Part shown: in pieces, positions 42,873-51,338 of the stretch
Layout of the letters: every line of letters starts with the position of its first letter
How positions within the stretch are numbered: position 1 is the stretch's first letter
Origin: RGIG7179 sp051893555
GTDB lineage: Bacteria > Bacillota > Clostridia > Peptostreptococcales > Anaerovoracaceae
NCBI GenBank assembly: GCA_051893555.1
Contig: JBJFHL010000015.1
Location: 1-64,000, forward strand
Direction of reading: 5' to 3'
DNA length: 64,000 bases
Notes under the pieces: model-generated
What the model saw: only the letters and a program-made list of their open reading frames with translations
The model's database searches: none
Told to the model about the DNA's origin: nothing
Translations under genes and position numbers: made by a program

Positions 42873-43742
42873 ATGAAAATCAATCGCGTGTATAAAATTT
42901 TTTTCAGTCCTACCGGCACAACGGAAAAAGCAGTATCTGCCATCACTGCGGAGATTGCCCGAAATCTGGGCTGCGAAACGGACTGCTTCGATTTCACCCT
43001 TCCCCAGGCGCGCACAGCCTCGGATGCAGCGGACCATTTTCCTGCGCTGTCACCGGAAGATCTGGTGGTTTTCGGCTGTCCGACATACGCAGGCAGGCTG
43101 CCGAACCTGTTGCTGAAGTATCTCCACACCATCCGGGGAAATGGTGCGTTCGCCGTACCTGTGGTGACCTTCGGCAACCGGAATTATGACAATTCGCTGA
43201 TCGAACTGCGTGATCTGCTGGAAACGCAGGGCTTCCACACCATCGCTGGGGCGGCATGCAGCTGTGAACACAGTTTTTCACGGACGCTGGGAGCCGGAAG
43301 GCCGGATACGGAAGATCTCGCAGAGCTCTGTACTTTCGCCGGACAGGCCGCAGAAAAAATCCGTTCCGCAAAAACTACAGTTCCTCCGGTACAGGTTCCC
43401 GGTGTTTGCGCAGAAGAAGACCACGGCGGCTATTACCAGCCGAGAGACCGGCACGGTGTGTTTATCGATATTCGTAAGGTAAAGCCTCTGACGGACCGGG
43501 AAAAATGTTTCTCCTTCTCCTCGGCGGACGACGGCTGCGGCATCTGCGCTGCTGTCTGCCCTATGGGTTCCATCGATCTGTCCGACATCACGCAGGTGAC
43601 AGGAATCTGCATCAAATGCGGCGCCTGCATCAAAAAATGTCCGGCACAGGCCAAATACTACGATGATCCGGGATACCTCTATCACAAAACGGAACTGGAA
43701 GAAATGTACGCCCGGAGAGCTGCGAACAACTTCTTTTTCTAG
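42873..43742 (+). CDS. EFR1-family flavodoxin-ferredoxin fusion
   Basis: 289 residues. The N-terminal flavodoxin-like domain reads YKIFFSPTGTTEKAVSAI and LVVFGCPTYAGRLPNLLLKYL. The C-terminus holds two 4Fe-4S motifs. The second is normal, CIKCGACIKKCP. The first is unusual: EKC is separated from GCGICAAVCP by about ten residues instead of two, or the first Cys is replaced by Asp in DDGCGIC. EFR1 proteins are thought to carry electrons in anaerobes. GGAGG lies before the ATG. Fourth gene of the plus-strand cluster starting with NusG-II. Confidence 0.9.
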   Translation: MKINRVYKIFFSPTGTTEKAVSAITAEIARNLGCETDCFDFTLPQARTASDAADHFPALSPEDLVVFGCPTYAGRLPNLLLKYLHTIRGNGAFAVPVVTFGNRNYDNSLIELRDLLETQGFHTIAGAACSCEHSFSRTLGAGRPDTEDLAELCTFAGQAAEKIRSAKTTVPPVQVPGVCAEEDHGGYYQPRDRHGVFIDIRKVKPLTDREKCFSFSSADDGCGICAAVCPMGSIDLSDITQVTGICIKCGACIKKCPAQAKYYDDPGYLYHKTELEEMYARRAANNFFF

Positions 43743-43794
43743 GATTTTGTTCCAAAAATCGCCAGTTTCTTTTCAGCTTCTGGCCATATTTTCC

Positions 43795-43840
43795 AATCTT
43801 CCTTCATTTTCCGGTGTTATAATGAAGGAAGATTTTTATT
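43795..43840 (+). terminator. Intrinsic terminator between EFR1 and MFS genes
   Basis: Perfect 13-bp stem AATCTTCCTTCAT (43795-43807) with ATGAAGGAAGATT (43822-43834), followed by TTTTATTT. The loop end carries TATAAT (43818-43823), so it may overlap the MFS promoter. Confidence 0.88.
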
Positions 43841-43858
43841 TGAAAGGCAAACCGGAAA

Positions 43859-45082
43859 ATGAAGCTCCATATACACTACGGCTGGGTGATCTGCATCCTC
43901 TGTGTTCTCACCATGTTCTGCACCATGGGCCTGGCCTCCAACACCTTTTCCATTTACGTCAATGCATTCATCGAAGAAAACGGCTTTACCCGTGCACAGG
44001 GTGCCAGTCTTTCCACGGTTCGCTGCGTAGCCTCTCTGCTGGGCACCATTCTCTGCGGTGTCTATTACAATAAACTCAACATGCGGAAGGGTCTGTCCCT
44101 TGCTGTGGCCATGATCGGCATTTCCTTCCTGATCTACTCCCGTGCACATACCTTACTGATCTTTTATGTCGGTGCTTTTGTGGCCGGCCTGGGGTACGGT
44201 CTGGGCACTATGGTACCGGTTACTATGATGATCAACCGTTGGTTTGCAGAGAAGCAGGGTTTCGTACTGGGATTCGCCAGCGCCGGTACCGGAATGGCCA
44301 CGATCCTGTGCCCGCCGCTGATTACAGCGGGGCTTTCTGCCGGCGGCGTTTCCCTGGCAGCATCCTGTGAAGGTTTGCTGGTACTGATATACGCCGGCAT
44401 CATGCTTTTTCTTCTGCGGAATACGCCGTCCGAAGTGAATCTGCTTCCCTACGGGGCAAAGGATGTATTTCCTACATCTTTGGAAGCAAACGTTCCTGCG
44501 CCTTCCGGATCCCGGCTGCCGCGCCATGCAGAAAAGCTGCCTCTGGCAGCTGCTTTTTTGATCGGTATGATCACCGCACCAAATGCCGAAAGCCTTGCTG
44601 TCCACCTGACCACGTCAGGCCTGGATCCCATCCGAGTCGCTGCCGCAGTATCCACCTTTGGCCTGGCAATGACCATCGCCAAATTTATTTACGGCTCCAT
44701 GACAGATCATATCGGGATTTTCCGGACCAACCTGATTTTCACAGTCATTCTGTGTCTTGCATTCTTCTTCGGCTACGCGGCAGGAAACGGAAGCGAAACA
44801 GCTGCATTTCTCTCCGCTGCTGGAATGGGGACCGGATATTCCATGACCACGATCACCTTTTCACTGTACGCCCACAGCTTTTACTCCGGGAAGAAAGCTG
44901 CTGACGCAGTGCGTCGTTTCTGGATCGCTACGTTGTCCGGATCCCTGGTCTTCACAACAGTACCGGGCCTGGTGGCTGATCTGACCGGAAGTTACCGCCT
45001 CTATCTTCTCGGCAGCATACCGGTGCTGCTCGGCGGCATAACAATCCTTCAGATTTTATACAAAAAATACGTCCTTCGGTAG
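43859..45082 (+). CDS. Major facilitator superfamily transporter (OFA/MCT-like)
   Basis: 407 residues, twelve helices. Begins LHIHYGWVICILCVLTMFCT and carries LGYGLGTMVPVTMMINRWFAEKQ at the loop after helix 4 and a central loop near residue 200. The pattern IHYGW at the start and NRWF is typical of oxalate/formate or monocarboxylate-type MFS members. Substrate unknown. AAAGGC lies upstream of the ATG. It converges on the DtxR/Cys-rich pair. Confidence 0.87.
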   Translation: MKLHIHYGWVICILCVLTMFCTMGLASNTFSIYVNAFIEENGFTRAQGASLSTVRCVASLLGTILCGVYYNKLNMRKGLSLAVAMIGISFLIYSRAHTLLIFYVGAFVAGLGYGLGTMVPVTMMINRWFAEKQGFVLGFASAGTGMATILCPPLITAGLSAGGVSLAASCEGLLVLIYAGIMLFLLRNTPSEVNLLPYGAKDVFPTSLEANVPAPSGSRLPRHAEKLPLAAAFLIGMITAPNAESLAVHLTTSGLDPIRVAAAVSTFGLAMTIAKFIYGSMTDHIGIFRTNLIFTVILCLAFFFGYAAGNGSETAAFLSAAGMGTGYSMTTITFSLYAHSFYSGKKAADAVRRFWIATLSGSLVFTTVPGLVADLTGSYRLYLLGSIPVLLGGITILQILYKKYVLR

Positions 45083-45083
45083 A

Positions 45084-45293
45084 TTACTCCAGCCTGGACG
45101 TATTCGTTTCGGATTCGTATTCTTTTTTTCTGCTCCCGCAGTCCGCCGCGCGGCAGTGACTGCAGCCTCCGCCGCAGGAATTTCCGCACCCGCTGCAGAA
45201 ATTCCCCTTTTTTATATTGCGGAAGATGCTCCGCAGCGCCAGCAGGGTGCAAATTCCTACCGCCGTCAGAACCACTATGGTAGGAAAATTCAT
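45084..45293 (-). CDS. FeoB-associated Cys-rich membrane protein
   Basis: 69 residues. One membrane helix, then NIKKGNFCSGCGNSCGGGCSHC, a Cys/Gly-rich tail of six cysteines, then a charged end. This is the short protein family encoded with FeoB in Clostridia and thought to bind iron (PF12669). Here no feoA or feoB is adjacent; the only FeoB-like protein in the window is the core at 7.5-8.7 kb. Its start overlaps the DtxR gene by 4 nt (ATGA). Confidence 0.87.
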   Translation of the reverse strand: MNFPTIVVLTAVGICTLLALRSIFRNIKKGNFCSGCGNSCGGGCSHCRAADCGSRKKEYESETNTSRLE

Positions 45294-45679
45294 TTCTTTT
45301 CTTCCCTTTTCCCATACTTCTTCCCATGTTCCTTCAGGGCGTGAAAGGTCTCATCACTGATTACATGTTCTACCTTGCAGGCATCCTCTGCCGCTGTGTC
45401 CTCCGACACGCCGAGAGAAACCAACAGATTCGTCAGTACGGTATGACGTTCATACGTTTTCTCTGCAATAGAGCGGCCTTCGTCCGTCATCGTAATATAT
45501 CCATCCTCATCCATGACGATGTATTCCTTCTGCCGCAGGTTTTTCATTGCCACGCTGACGCTTGGCTTGGTATATCCCGTTTCCCGTACGATATCGATGG
45601 AACGGACCGCCGGAATGGACTGACTCAGAATCAGTATGGTCTCCAGATAGTCTTCTGCCGATTCTCCTTTATGAAACAT
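45290..45679 (-). CDS. DtxR/MntR-family metal-dependent repressor
   Basis: 129 residues. Winged helix SAEDYLETILILSQSIPAVR and TGYTKPSVSVAMKNLRQKEY, then the metal-binding and dimer region TYERHTVLTNLLVSLGVSED and ACKVEHVISDETFHAL. The SH3-like C-terminal domain is missing, so it is the short MntR-like type. It probably responds to Fe2+ or Mn2+. Start at 45679 has GGGAGGAAG upstream. Gene order with the Cys-rich protein points to iron control. Confidence 0.92.
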   Translation of the reverse strand: MFHKGESAEDYLETILILSQSIPAVRSIDIVRETGYTKPSVSVAMKNLRQKEYIVMDEDGYITMTDEGRSIAEKTYERHTVLTNLLVSLGVSEDTAAEDACKVEHVISDETFHALKEHGKKYGKREEKK

Positions 45680-45755
45680 ATCTCTTCCTCCCGGTTCCTT
45701 CTGAAAATGATCTGTCCTTATTATATCCCCTGCTCCTCCGCAAGTCAATAACATG

Positions 45756-47042
45756 CTAAAGCTGTACCTGGTCCATCATGATATTCAGGATCTCAATGTC
45801 CGTTTCTTTCATGCCCACGCGCCCGACATAACCTATGCTCTTTATTGTATCTTCAATATCATCCTGGATAATCCCGTCTCCGCCCGGAAACGTCCTGTCC
45901 AACATGCTCATCTGATGTCCCAGAAACGCTGCATCCAGTGCAGAGGCGATTTTCGCCGCACAGGAAGCCTTGGCACCGTCGCAGACAATGCCTCCCACAT
46001 TTGCCAGTGTGTTGATCATGGTATTGCAGACTCTTGCGTAACCGCCATCTGCCATGTATGTAATGGCTGCACCTGCTGCGCAGGCTGCTGTGACCGCCCC
46101 GCAAAAAGCAGACAGACTTCCAATGTAGTGTTTCAGATGGATGGCAGTCAGATTGCTGACAAGCAGTGCACGGTACGTTTTTTCCTCCGATATATTCCAT
46201 TCTTTCGCAAATTCCAGCACAGGTACGGATACCGTCATGCCCTGGTTTCCACTGCCGGAGTTGATCACCACAGGAAGGCTGCATCCGCCCATTCGTGCAT
46301 CCGAGCCGGCTGCTGCGTATGCACGGGCACGCACACGCACATCCTCCGGATAGCTGGAAAGAAGCGTTCGTCCAACCTCTGCTCCATATGCATGGGACAT
46401 ACCTTCCCTGGCTATGGCTGAATTCATTTCAATCTGGGAATCCAGAAGCGGTATGACCTGCTGCAGATCTGTTGTATCTGCAAAATCCAGAATGCCCTTC
46501 ACGGTCAGCGTCCACGGCGTGCTCTTTTCCTGTACCTTCTGCGCATTTGCGTACTGGCTCAGTTGATACAGTATTCTTCCGTCCTTCGTCATCTCTGCGA
46601 TGGTGGTATGGCGATTCACGATGGTCACACTGGCGGTATGCGCTCCTGCTGTTACCTTTGCCACGATATACAGATTCGAAACATTTTCCTGGAGCCGGCA
46701 GCTGAAAAACCCTTCCCTTAGCTTTTTTTCGGTCTCACGAATATGCTCCGCAGTAACACAGGAAAGCACTTCCAGCCCCAGGTCCGCATTACCGCCAACG
46801 ACACCCAGCACTGCGGCGGCACCCACACCTTTCATTCCGCCGGAATTGGGTACCAATACGCCTTTCACATTTTTTATGATATTTCCGCTGCAGCAGATGT
46901 CAATGTGTTCCGGCATTTCTCCCAGCACCTGCCGTGCCTTCGCCGCTGCATATGCGATAGCGATGGGCTCTGTACATCCCAGTGCCGGCACCAGCTCACT
47001 GTATAAAAGATCAATCCACTCTCTCTGCTGTTCTTTCTCCAT
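45756..47042 (-). CDS. cyuA: L-cysteine desulfidase family protein (CyuA/YhaM, UPF0597)
   Basis: 428 residues. PALGCTEPIAIAYAAAKAR, the conserved NSGGMKGVGAAAVLGVVGG, INSGSGNQGMTVSVPV and GIVCDGAKASCAAKI with Cys residues likely to hold an Fe-S cluster match CyuA/YhaM, which breaks L-cysteine to pyruvate, ammonia and sulfide. The fold resembles the L-serine dehydratase alpha subunit. It is divergent from a GntR-type regulator across a 175-bp spacer with a palindrome, so it may be inducible by cysteine or another amino acid. Confidence 0.9.
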   Translation of the reverse strand: MEKEQQREWIDLLYSELVPALGCTEPIAIAYAAAKARQVLGEMPEHIDICCSGNIIKNVKGVLVPNSGGMKGVGAAAVLGVVGGNADLGLEVLSCVTAEHIRETEKKLREGFFSCRLQENVSNLYIVAKVTAGAHTASVTIVNRHTTIAEMTKDGRILYQLSQYANAQKVQEKSTPWTLTVKGILDFADTTDLQQVIPLLDSQIEMNSAIAREGMSHAYGAEVGRTLLSSYPEDVRVRARAYAAAGSDARMGGCSLPVVINSGSGNQGMTVSVPVLEFAKEWNISEEKTYRALLVSNLTAIHLKHYIGSLSAFCGAVTAACAAGAAITYMADGGYARVCNTMINTLANVGGIVCDGAKASCAAKIASALDAAFLGHQMSMLDRTFPGGDGIIQDDIEDTIKSIGYVGRVGMKETDIEILNIMMDQVQL

Positions 47043-47068
47043 CCCTGTTTCCTCTTTGCATCCTTGCT

Positions 47069-47101
47069 AATCATATTACTAGTAATATCAGTAATATGAT
47101 T
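47069..47101. promoter_or_regulatory. Palindromic operator between cyuA and the GntR regulator
   Basis: An 11-bp perfect inverted repeat, AATCATATTAC (47069-47079) and GTAATATGATT (47091-47101), is separated by 11 nt. Inside it is a perfect 16-bp palindrome, ATATTACTAGTAATAT (47073-47088). Two overlapping dyads suggest two dimers of the adjacent GntR protein. Located between divergent start codons. Confidence 0.7.
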
Positions 47102-47217
47102 ATAAATGTGCTTTCCATAATTGTCAATGCAGTTTTGCTCTTTTCTTCTTTCGTAGCTTCTGTTATACTGTTTCTATGCATACTGTTCATGTATCAGAGA
47201 AAGGAACCTGCAGAATT

Positions 47218-47859
47218 ATGAAAAATGAACGCAGTCTGAAAGAATCGATCTATAATGCTGTACTCGAAGATATTCTGACGCTGGAATACCGTCCTGGTGA
47301 AATTTTAAATGAAAAAAATCTGATAGAAAAGTATCAGTGCAGTAAGTCGCCGGTTCGTGAGGCCCTGCTGGCACTCTGCGCTGACAATGTTTTGAGAAAT
47401 ATCCCCCGCTATGGCTATGAAGTCGTTCGTCTGACCATGGAGGATATCCACGAAATGATTCAGTTTCGATATATTCTGGAAAGCAGCATGCTTCAGCTGA
47501 ATATACAGCACTTCACATCTTCCCAGCTTGACAGGCTGGCTGCCATTGATGCCCTCTGCCGGGAATCCGATGAAGATCTGTGGGCGCATTGGGAAAGAAA
47601 CACAGAATTTCATCTGAAGCTGATCGGCTACTGCGGCAGCAATTACGCCGTAGAAGAGCTTTCCCGATGCATGAATCGCCTGAAGCGGGCCTATGCCCAG
47701 TGCCGCCGGGATAAACTGGAACATCCCGATGGTCCTCTGGATACCCGCAACCATGCCCTTTTGCTGGAGTGCCTCCGCCAGCATGATACCGACGGGGCAC
47801 TTCGCTGTCTGCGAGATGATCTGAACGACTTCGGCAGACTGGATCGGGTGTTTATATAG
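47218..47859 (+). CDS. GntR-family (FCD) transcriptional regulator
   Basis: 213 residues. N-terminal winged helix SLKESIYNAVLEDILTLEYR and KYQCSKSPVREALLALCADN; C-terminal helical FCD domain with IHEMIQFRYILESSMLQLN and NTEFHLKLIGYCGSNYAVEE, where the His/Asp residues usually bind metal and a small acid. It probably represses cyuA and itself. Start at 47218 with AGAAAGGA upstream. It converges on the next minus-strand gene with an 8-bp gap. Confidence 0.9.
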   Translation: MKNERSLKESIYNAVLEDILTLEYRPGEILNEKNLIEKYQCSKSPVREALLALCADNVLRNIPRYGYEVVRLTMEDIHEMIQFRYILESSMLQLNIQHFTSSQLDRLAAIDALCRESDEDLWAHWERNTEFHLKLIGYCGSNYAVEELSRCMNRLKRAYAQCRRDKLEHPDGPLDTRNHALLLECLRQHDTDGALRCLRDDLNDFGRLDRVFI

Positions 47860-47867
47860 AACGCGGA

Positions 47868-48599
47868 TTATCTGTTTCCTGCATGGTATTTTCTTACCAT
47901 GTCCATATAGTATTCCATCATCTTCTTACCGGTTTCTTTTCTTTCTTTCGTAATTCCGGTATACATCATTCTTTCCGGATGCCATTGGAGGCCGATGATC
48001 GGGTGGCTTTCGTGAACCAGCACATCCACGACTTCCTTCTCCCAGTTTTCTTTCTCTGCACGGCCGGTGGTATCCTCACAGACCCAGCGGGCTGCCACCT
48101 GCAGGCCTTCACCGACGCGTCCTACTGCCTGGTGATGACGGGAATTGACCATTAAACTTTCCCCATACAGTTTTTCCATAAAGGTTCCCGGGGTTGTGTA
48201 AAGTTTGTGAAAACGATCCGGAATACGGGTTGTATGTGCCTCTGCTGCCTTCAGATGCTGGTTGATGGATCCGCCGAAATATACATTGATAAATTGAATT
48301 CCCCTGCACATTCCCAGCACCGGTATTTCCTTTTCGCAGGCGATATCCAGGATTCGGCGCTGTCCTTCGTCCAGTTCGTCGTCAATTTTCACGGCGCCGC
48401 AGACTTCTTCACCCCAGATGGCCGGGTTGATATCGTTATAGCTGCCCGGCACGATGATGCCGTCCGCATCTTCTGCCTTTTCCGGATTCAGAGAAAGTCG
48501 CACATCCCATGCACCCAGATCCTTTAGTGCCATGACATAATACTCAAAGTCGTTTATGGTTCCTTCTTTATCTGCAAGAAGAATATTGATTCTGTCCAT
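47868..48599 (-). CDS. Class I glutamine amidotransferase-like hydrolase (PuuD/gamma-Glu-GABA hydrolase type)
   Basis: 243 residues. Nucleophile Cys in VLGMCRGIQFINVYFGG and the His-Glu pair in PIIGLQWHPERM; N-terminal DGIIVPGSYNDINP. This is peptidase family C26, which splits gamma-glutamyl amide bonds. Placed at the end of the peptide-uptake island after an LD-carboxypeptidase, so a gamma-D-glutamyl bond of a wall peptide is an attractive substrate, but PuuD-like enzymes normally act on gamma-L-glutamyl compounds. Start at ATG 48599. Confidence 0.87.
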   Translation of the reverse strand: MDRINILLADKEGTINDFEYYVMALKDLGAWDVRLSLNPEKAEDADGIIVPGSYNDINPAIWGEEVCGAVKIDDELDEGQRRILDIACEKEIPVLGMCRGIQFINVYFGGSINQHLKAAEAHTTRIPDRFHKLYTTPGTFMEKLYGESLMVNSRHHQAVGRVGEGLQVAARWVCEDTTGRAEKENWEKEVVDVLVHESHPIIGLQWHPERMMYTGITKERKETGKKMMEYYMDMVRKYHAGNR

Positions 48600-48637
48600 T
48601 TCCACTCTTACCTCTCTACCTTTTTATCTATTTTCTG

Positions 48638-49579
48638 TTATCTCTCCACCTGGAAACGAATGGTTCTGTTTTTCGTATCCATTTCACACATGGCGCCAAT
48701 CGGCAGCGTGATCATCGGCTGTCCGTGACCGGACTGTATATTCGTAATGACCGGTACCTTGTCAGCATCCGGCCTGCCGCAGCTGCGAATGGCGTCCATA
48801 ATGACCCGCTCCGGACCGTAATCCGGTTCATCAATTTCCATATCGGTAAACTGACCCAGCAGGACGCCTTTCACCTTATCAAATTTGCCCGCATCCCGCA
48901 GTTGGAATACGGTCCGGTCCAGATTGCCGATGTGTCCATGGACTTCCTCAATAAAGAGGATCTTCCCGTCGGTATCAACTTCATATGGCGTACCGATGGA
49001 TGTGCCGATCAACTCCAGATTTCCTCCAGCCAAAGGCGCCCGGGCGATTCCACTGCCCGCCTGGGCAATAACCATGGGATGGTCAGCCGGTTCCCTGTAA
49101 CAGTATTCGCTTTCCGCATTCAGCGCCGTCTCAAAAGCAGTTCTCGTGTCATCATCATATGCATCCACCATGTTGGAAGAGACCATCGGACCATGGAATG
49201 TCACCAGTCCGCACCGGTCTGCGAAAAGATTCAGCATGGTGGTGGTATCGCTGTAGCCGACGAAAATTTTCGGATTCTCCCGCACAATGTCCAGATCCAC
49301 GCCGGTAATCATCCGATTGGAACCGTCGCCGCCCCGTACGCAAAAAATGGCGTCCACTTCCGGGTCCGCAAACATCCGGTTGAGCCACTGTGCACGGACG
49401 GTTTCTTCCCCCGCCATATACCCTGCCTTGTTTGCAGTAATATTGTCAGCAACTTTCAGCCTGTACCCTTTTCCTTTCAGAAAGGCAATGCAGGCTGCAA
49501 GCCGCTCTTCACCGATAAAAGAGCTGCAGGCCACCAGACCGATGCATGCACCTTTCTCCAGCTTCTTTGGAAATTTCAT
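48638..49579 (-). CDS. LD-carboxypeptidase, peptidase family S66 (LdcA-like)
   Basis: 313 residues. The nucleophile Ser is in KIFVGYSDTTTMLNLFA, and the Glu-His residues are in ILFIEEVHGHIGNLDRT and ITNIQSGHGQPMITLP. S66 enzymes cut the D-Ala from L,D-linked tetrapeptides in peptidoglycan recycling, or hydrolyse microcin-type compounds (MccF). No signal peptide, so it works in the cytoplasm on imported peptides. It follows the ABC transporter genes behind a terminator, with 38 bp to the C26 hydrolase. Confidence 0.93.
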   Translation of the reverse strand: MKFPKKLEKGACIGLVACSSFIGEERLAACIAFLKGKGYRLKVADNITANKAGYMAGEETVRAQWLNRMFADPEVDAIFCVRGGDGSNRMITGVDLDIVRENPKIFVGYSDTTTMLNLFADRCGLVTFHGPMVSSNMVDAYDDDTRTAFETALNAESEYCYREPADHPMVIAQAGSGIARAPLAGGNLELIGTSIGTPYEVDTDGKILFIEEVHGHIGNLDRTVFQLRDAGKFDKVKGVLLGQFTDMEIDEPDYGPERVIMDAIRSCGRPDADKVPVITNIQSGHGQPMITLPIGAMCEMDTKNRTIRFQVER

Positions 49580-49637
49580 AGCTTTCTCCCCTGTTTCTAT
49601 CCTTTTTTCTGTGCCGATGATGCCTCACCGGTCATTC

Positions 49638-49668
49638 TGAAAAAGGCACCGGAGGTTTCTCCGGTGCC
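49638..49668 (-). terminator. Intrinsic terminator after the substrate-binding protein gene
   Basis: Perfect 10-bp stem GGCACCGGAG (49645-49654) with CTCCGGTGCC (49659-49668), 4-nt loop, followed on the minus strand by TTTTTC. It divides the transporter genes from the downstream S66/C26 genes, which may be read through or have their own start. Confidence 0.92.
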
Positions 49669-49708
49669 CTTCTCGTTGTGTAGTGCGTTTATTTATTGCA
49701 ATATGGAA

Positions 49709-51286
49709 TTAAGCTTCCCAATGCATGTCTGCAGTGGACAGAGTACCGTCGGCCTTCGCAACGACGCCCTTCAGTTCGGTTCTGATTGCAGTGTAGTCAT
49801 TATCCATGAACAGCGGAATGATGTTCATATTTTCGAACATACGCATCTGAATTTCGCCGATCTTTTCCACACGCTTAGCGGTATCCGGTTCGCCTGCTGC
49901 TTCTTTTACCATCTTACGATAGGTGTCATCGTTTCCTGGAGCGTTCTTATCATAGTAGCAGATGTTAAAGATCAGAATTGGTTCTGCCCATCCGAGGCCA
50001 GCGATACCCATATCATAGTCATCGCTGTTGCAGCGTTCGTGGATGTAGTTCCAATCCAGAGCTTCGATGGACATATCAAATCCAACCTGTGCCAGCTGGT
50101 TTGCCATTGCTTCCGGAATCACCGTCCAGTCGGTCCATGCCAGGAAAGTGAAGCTCAGAGTCTGACCGTCTTTTTCGCGGATGCCGTCGCCGTTGGTATC
50201 AACCCATCCGGATTCTTCCAGCAGTTCAATCGCCTTGTCCGGATTGTAGCTGTAGTTTTCCTGGAACCATGCTTTTGCATCTGCGTTGAAGCACTGCATG
50301 GAGTCGATAATGATGGAATAAGTCGGAGTCAGTCCGCCTTCGGAGATTTCCTGGAATTCGTCTCTGTCGATTGCCAGTGCGAATGCCTTACGAACATTAA
50401 TGTCAGAGAAGATGGAATTATCTGTATTCAGTTCCACATAGTTAGTGCAAGGATAGGAAGCGTTAATCAGTTCAACGCCTTCAGCTCCTTCCAGTTCCAG
50501 TCTCTGATCCTTGGAAGTGGACATGATAAAGTCTGCAGAACCGCTCTTCAGTTCTTCGGTTTCAGTGAAGTCTTCTACGTTGAAGCGGCACTTGATCTTT
50601 TCGAATGCCCACGGACCGTTGGTTTCAATCAGCGGATTGAAGGTCTTATAGTCGTCGTTTCTTACCAGATTTACTTCAGAACCGGATACATATCCGTTTT
50701 CGTCAGCCAGTCTGTAAGGACCATAAGGGTGGCATCCCCACATCAGTTCATCATTGGACATGGAATCTAATTCATCCTTGTCGATCAGGCAGATGAAGTC
50801 TGCACAGAAGTAGTATTCCATATCGGATGAGAAGTGGCTCAGGTTCAGCTTCACGGTTCTGCCGTCGATATCGATGGATTCGATGTTCGCATAACCATCA
50901 CAGTACGGGCTGACTTCCAGACCGTGCTCGATGGAGGCCTTTACATCTTCCGGCTGTACTTCTTCTCCGGTGGAGTAGTACAGACCTTCCGGAACGGTAA
51001 AGGTTACGTTGCTTCCGTCTTCTGCTACGGTCCAGCCCTGACAGATATTGTCAACTACCTGTGCATTGTCCGGATCCCAGCTGAATAAGGATGCGCCAAC
51101 CCATGACTGTCCGCCGGAACTGCTGTCCAGCTGGAAAGAGTCTACGCCGTACCATTCGCTGTCGAAAACAACCAGTTCGGTCTTTTCAGCAGGTTCTGCG
51201 CTGCCGCTGTTATCTCCGCCGCCGCATGCAGCCATGGAGAATACCATCGCGAAGATCAGCGCAATTGCTAATAACTTCTTCTTCAT
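49709..51286 (-). CDS. Peptide ABC transporter substrate-binding lipoprotein (family 5)
   Basis: 525 residues. Lipoprotein signal MKKKLLAIALIFAMVFSMAAC. Family-5 traits: the N-terminal CQGWTVAEDGSNVTFTVPEG, DINVRKAFALAIDRDEFQEI and ELLEESGWVDTNGDGIREKDG. These proteins deliver di- or oligopeptides to Opp/Dpp transporters. AGGAGGACAATTTT precedes the ATG. The gene comes after both ATPases; the promoter is not obvious, and it may be read from the upstream operon. High use of a few codons suggests strong expression. Confidence 0.93.
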   Translation of the reverse strand: MKKKLLAIALIFAMVFSMAACGGGDNSGSAEPAEKTELVVFDSEWYGVDSFQLDSSSGGQSWVGASLFSWDPDNAQVVDNICQGWTVAEDGSNVTFTVPEGLYYSTGEEVQPEDVKASIEHGLEVSPYCDGYANIESIDIDGRTVKLNLSHFSSDMEYYFCADFICLIDKDELDSMSNDELMWGCHPYGPYRLADENGYVSGSEVNLVRNDDYKTFNPLIETNGPWAFEKIKCRFNVEDFTETEELKSGSADFIMSTSKDQRLELEGAEGVELINASYPCTNYVELNTDNSIFSDINVRKAFALAIDRDEFQEISEGGLTPTYSIIIDSMQCFNADAKAWFQENYSYNPDKAIELLEESGWVDTNGDGIREKDGQTLSFTFLAWTDWTVIPEAMANQLAQVGFDMSIEALDWNYIHERCNSDDYDMGIAGLGWAEPILIFNICYYDKNAPGNDDTYRKMVKEAAGEPDTAKRVEKIGEIQMRMFENMNIIPLFMDNDYTAIRTELKGVVAKADGTLSTADMHWEA

Positions 51287-51338
51287 AAAATTGTCCTCCT
51301 TTATGAGATATCTATTGCAATAAATATTACAACCTGTT

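Noticed and set aside
48725..50770. Plus-strand open frame of 681 codons opposite the S66 and peptide-binding protein genes
   Set aside because: It crosses two real genes and their terminator on the other strand; composition is that of an antisense shadow.
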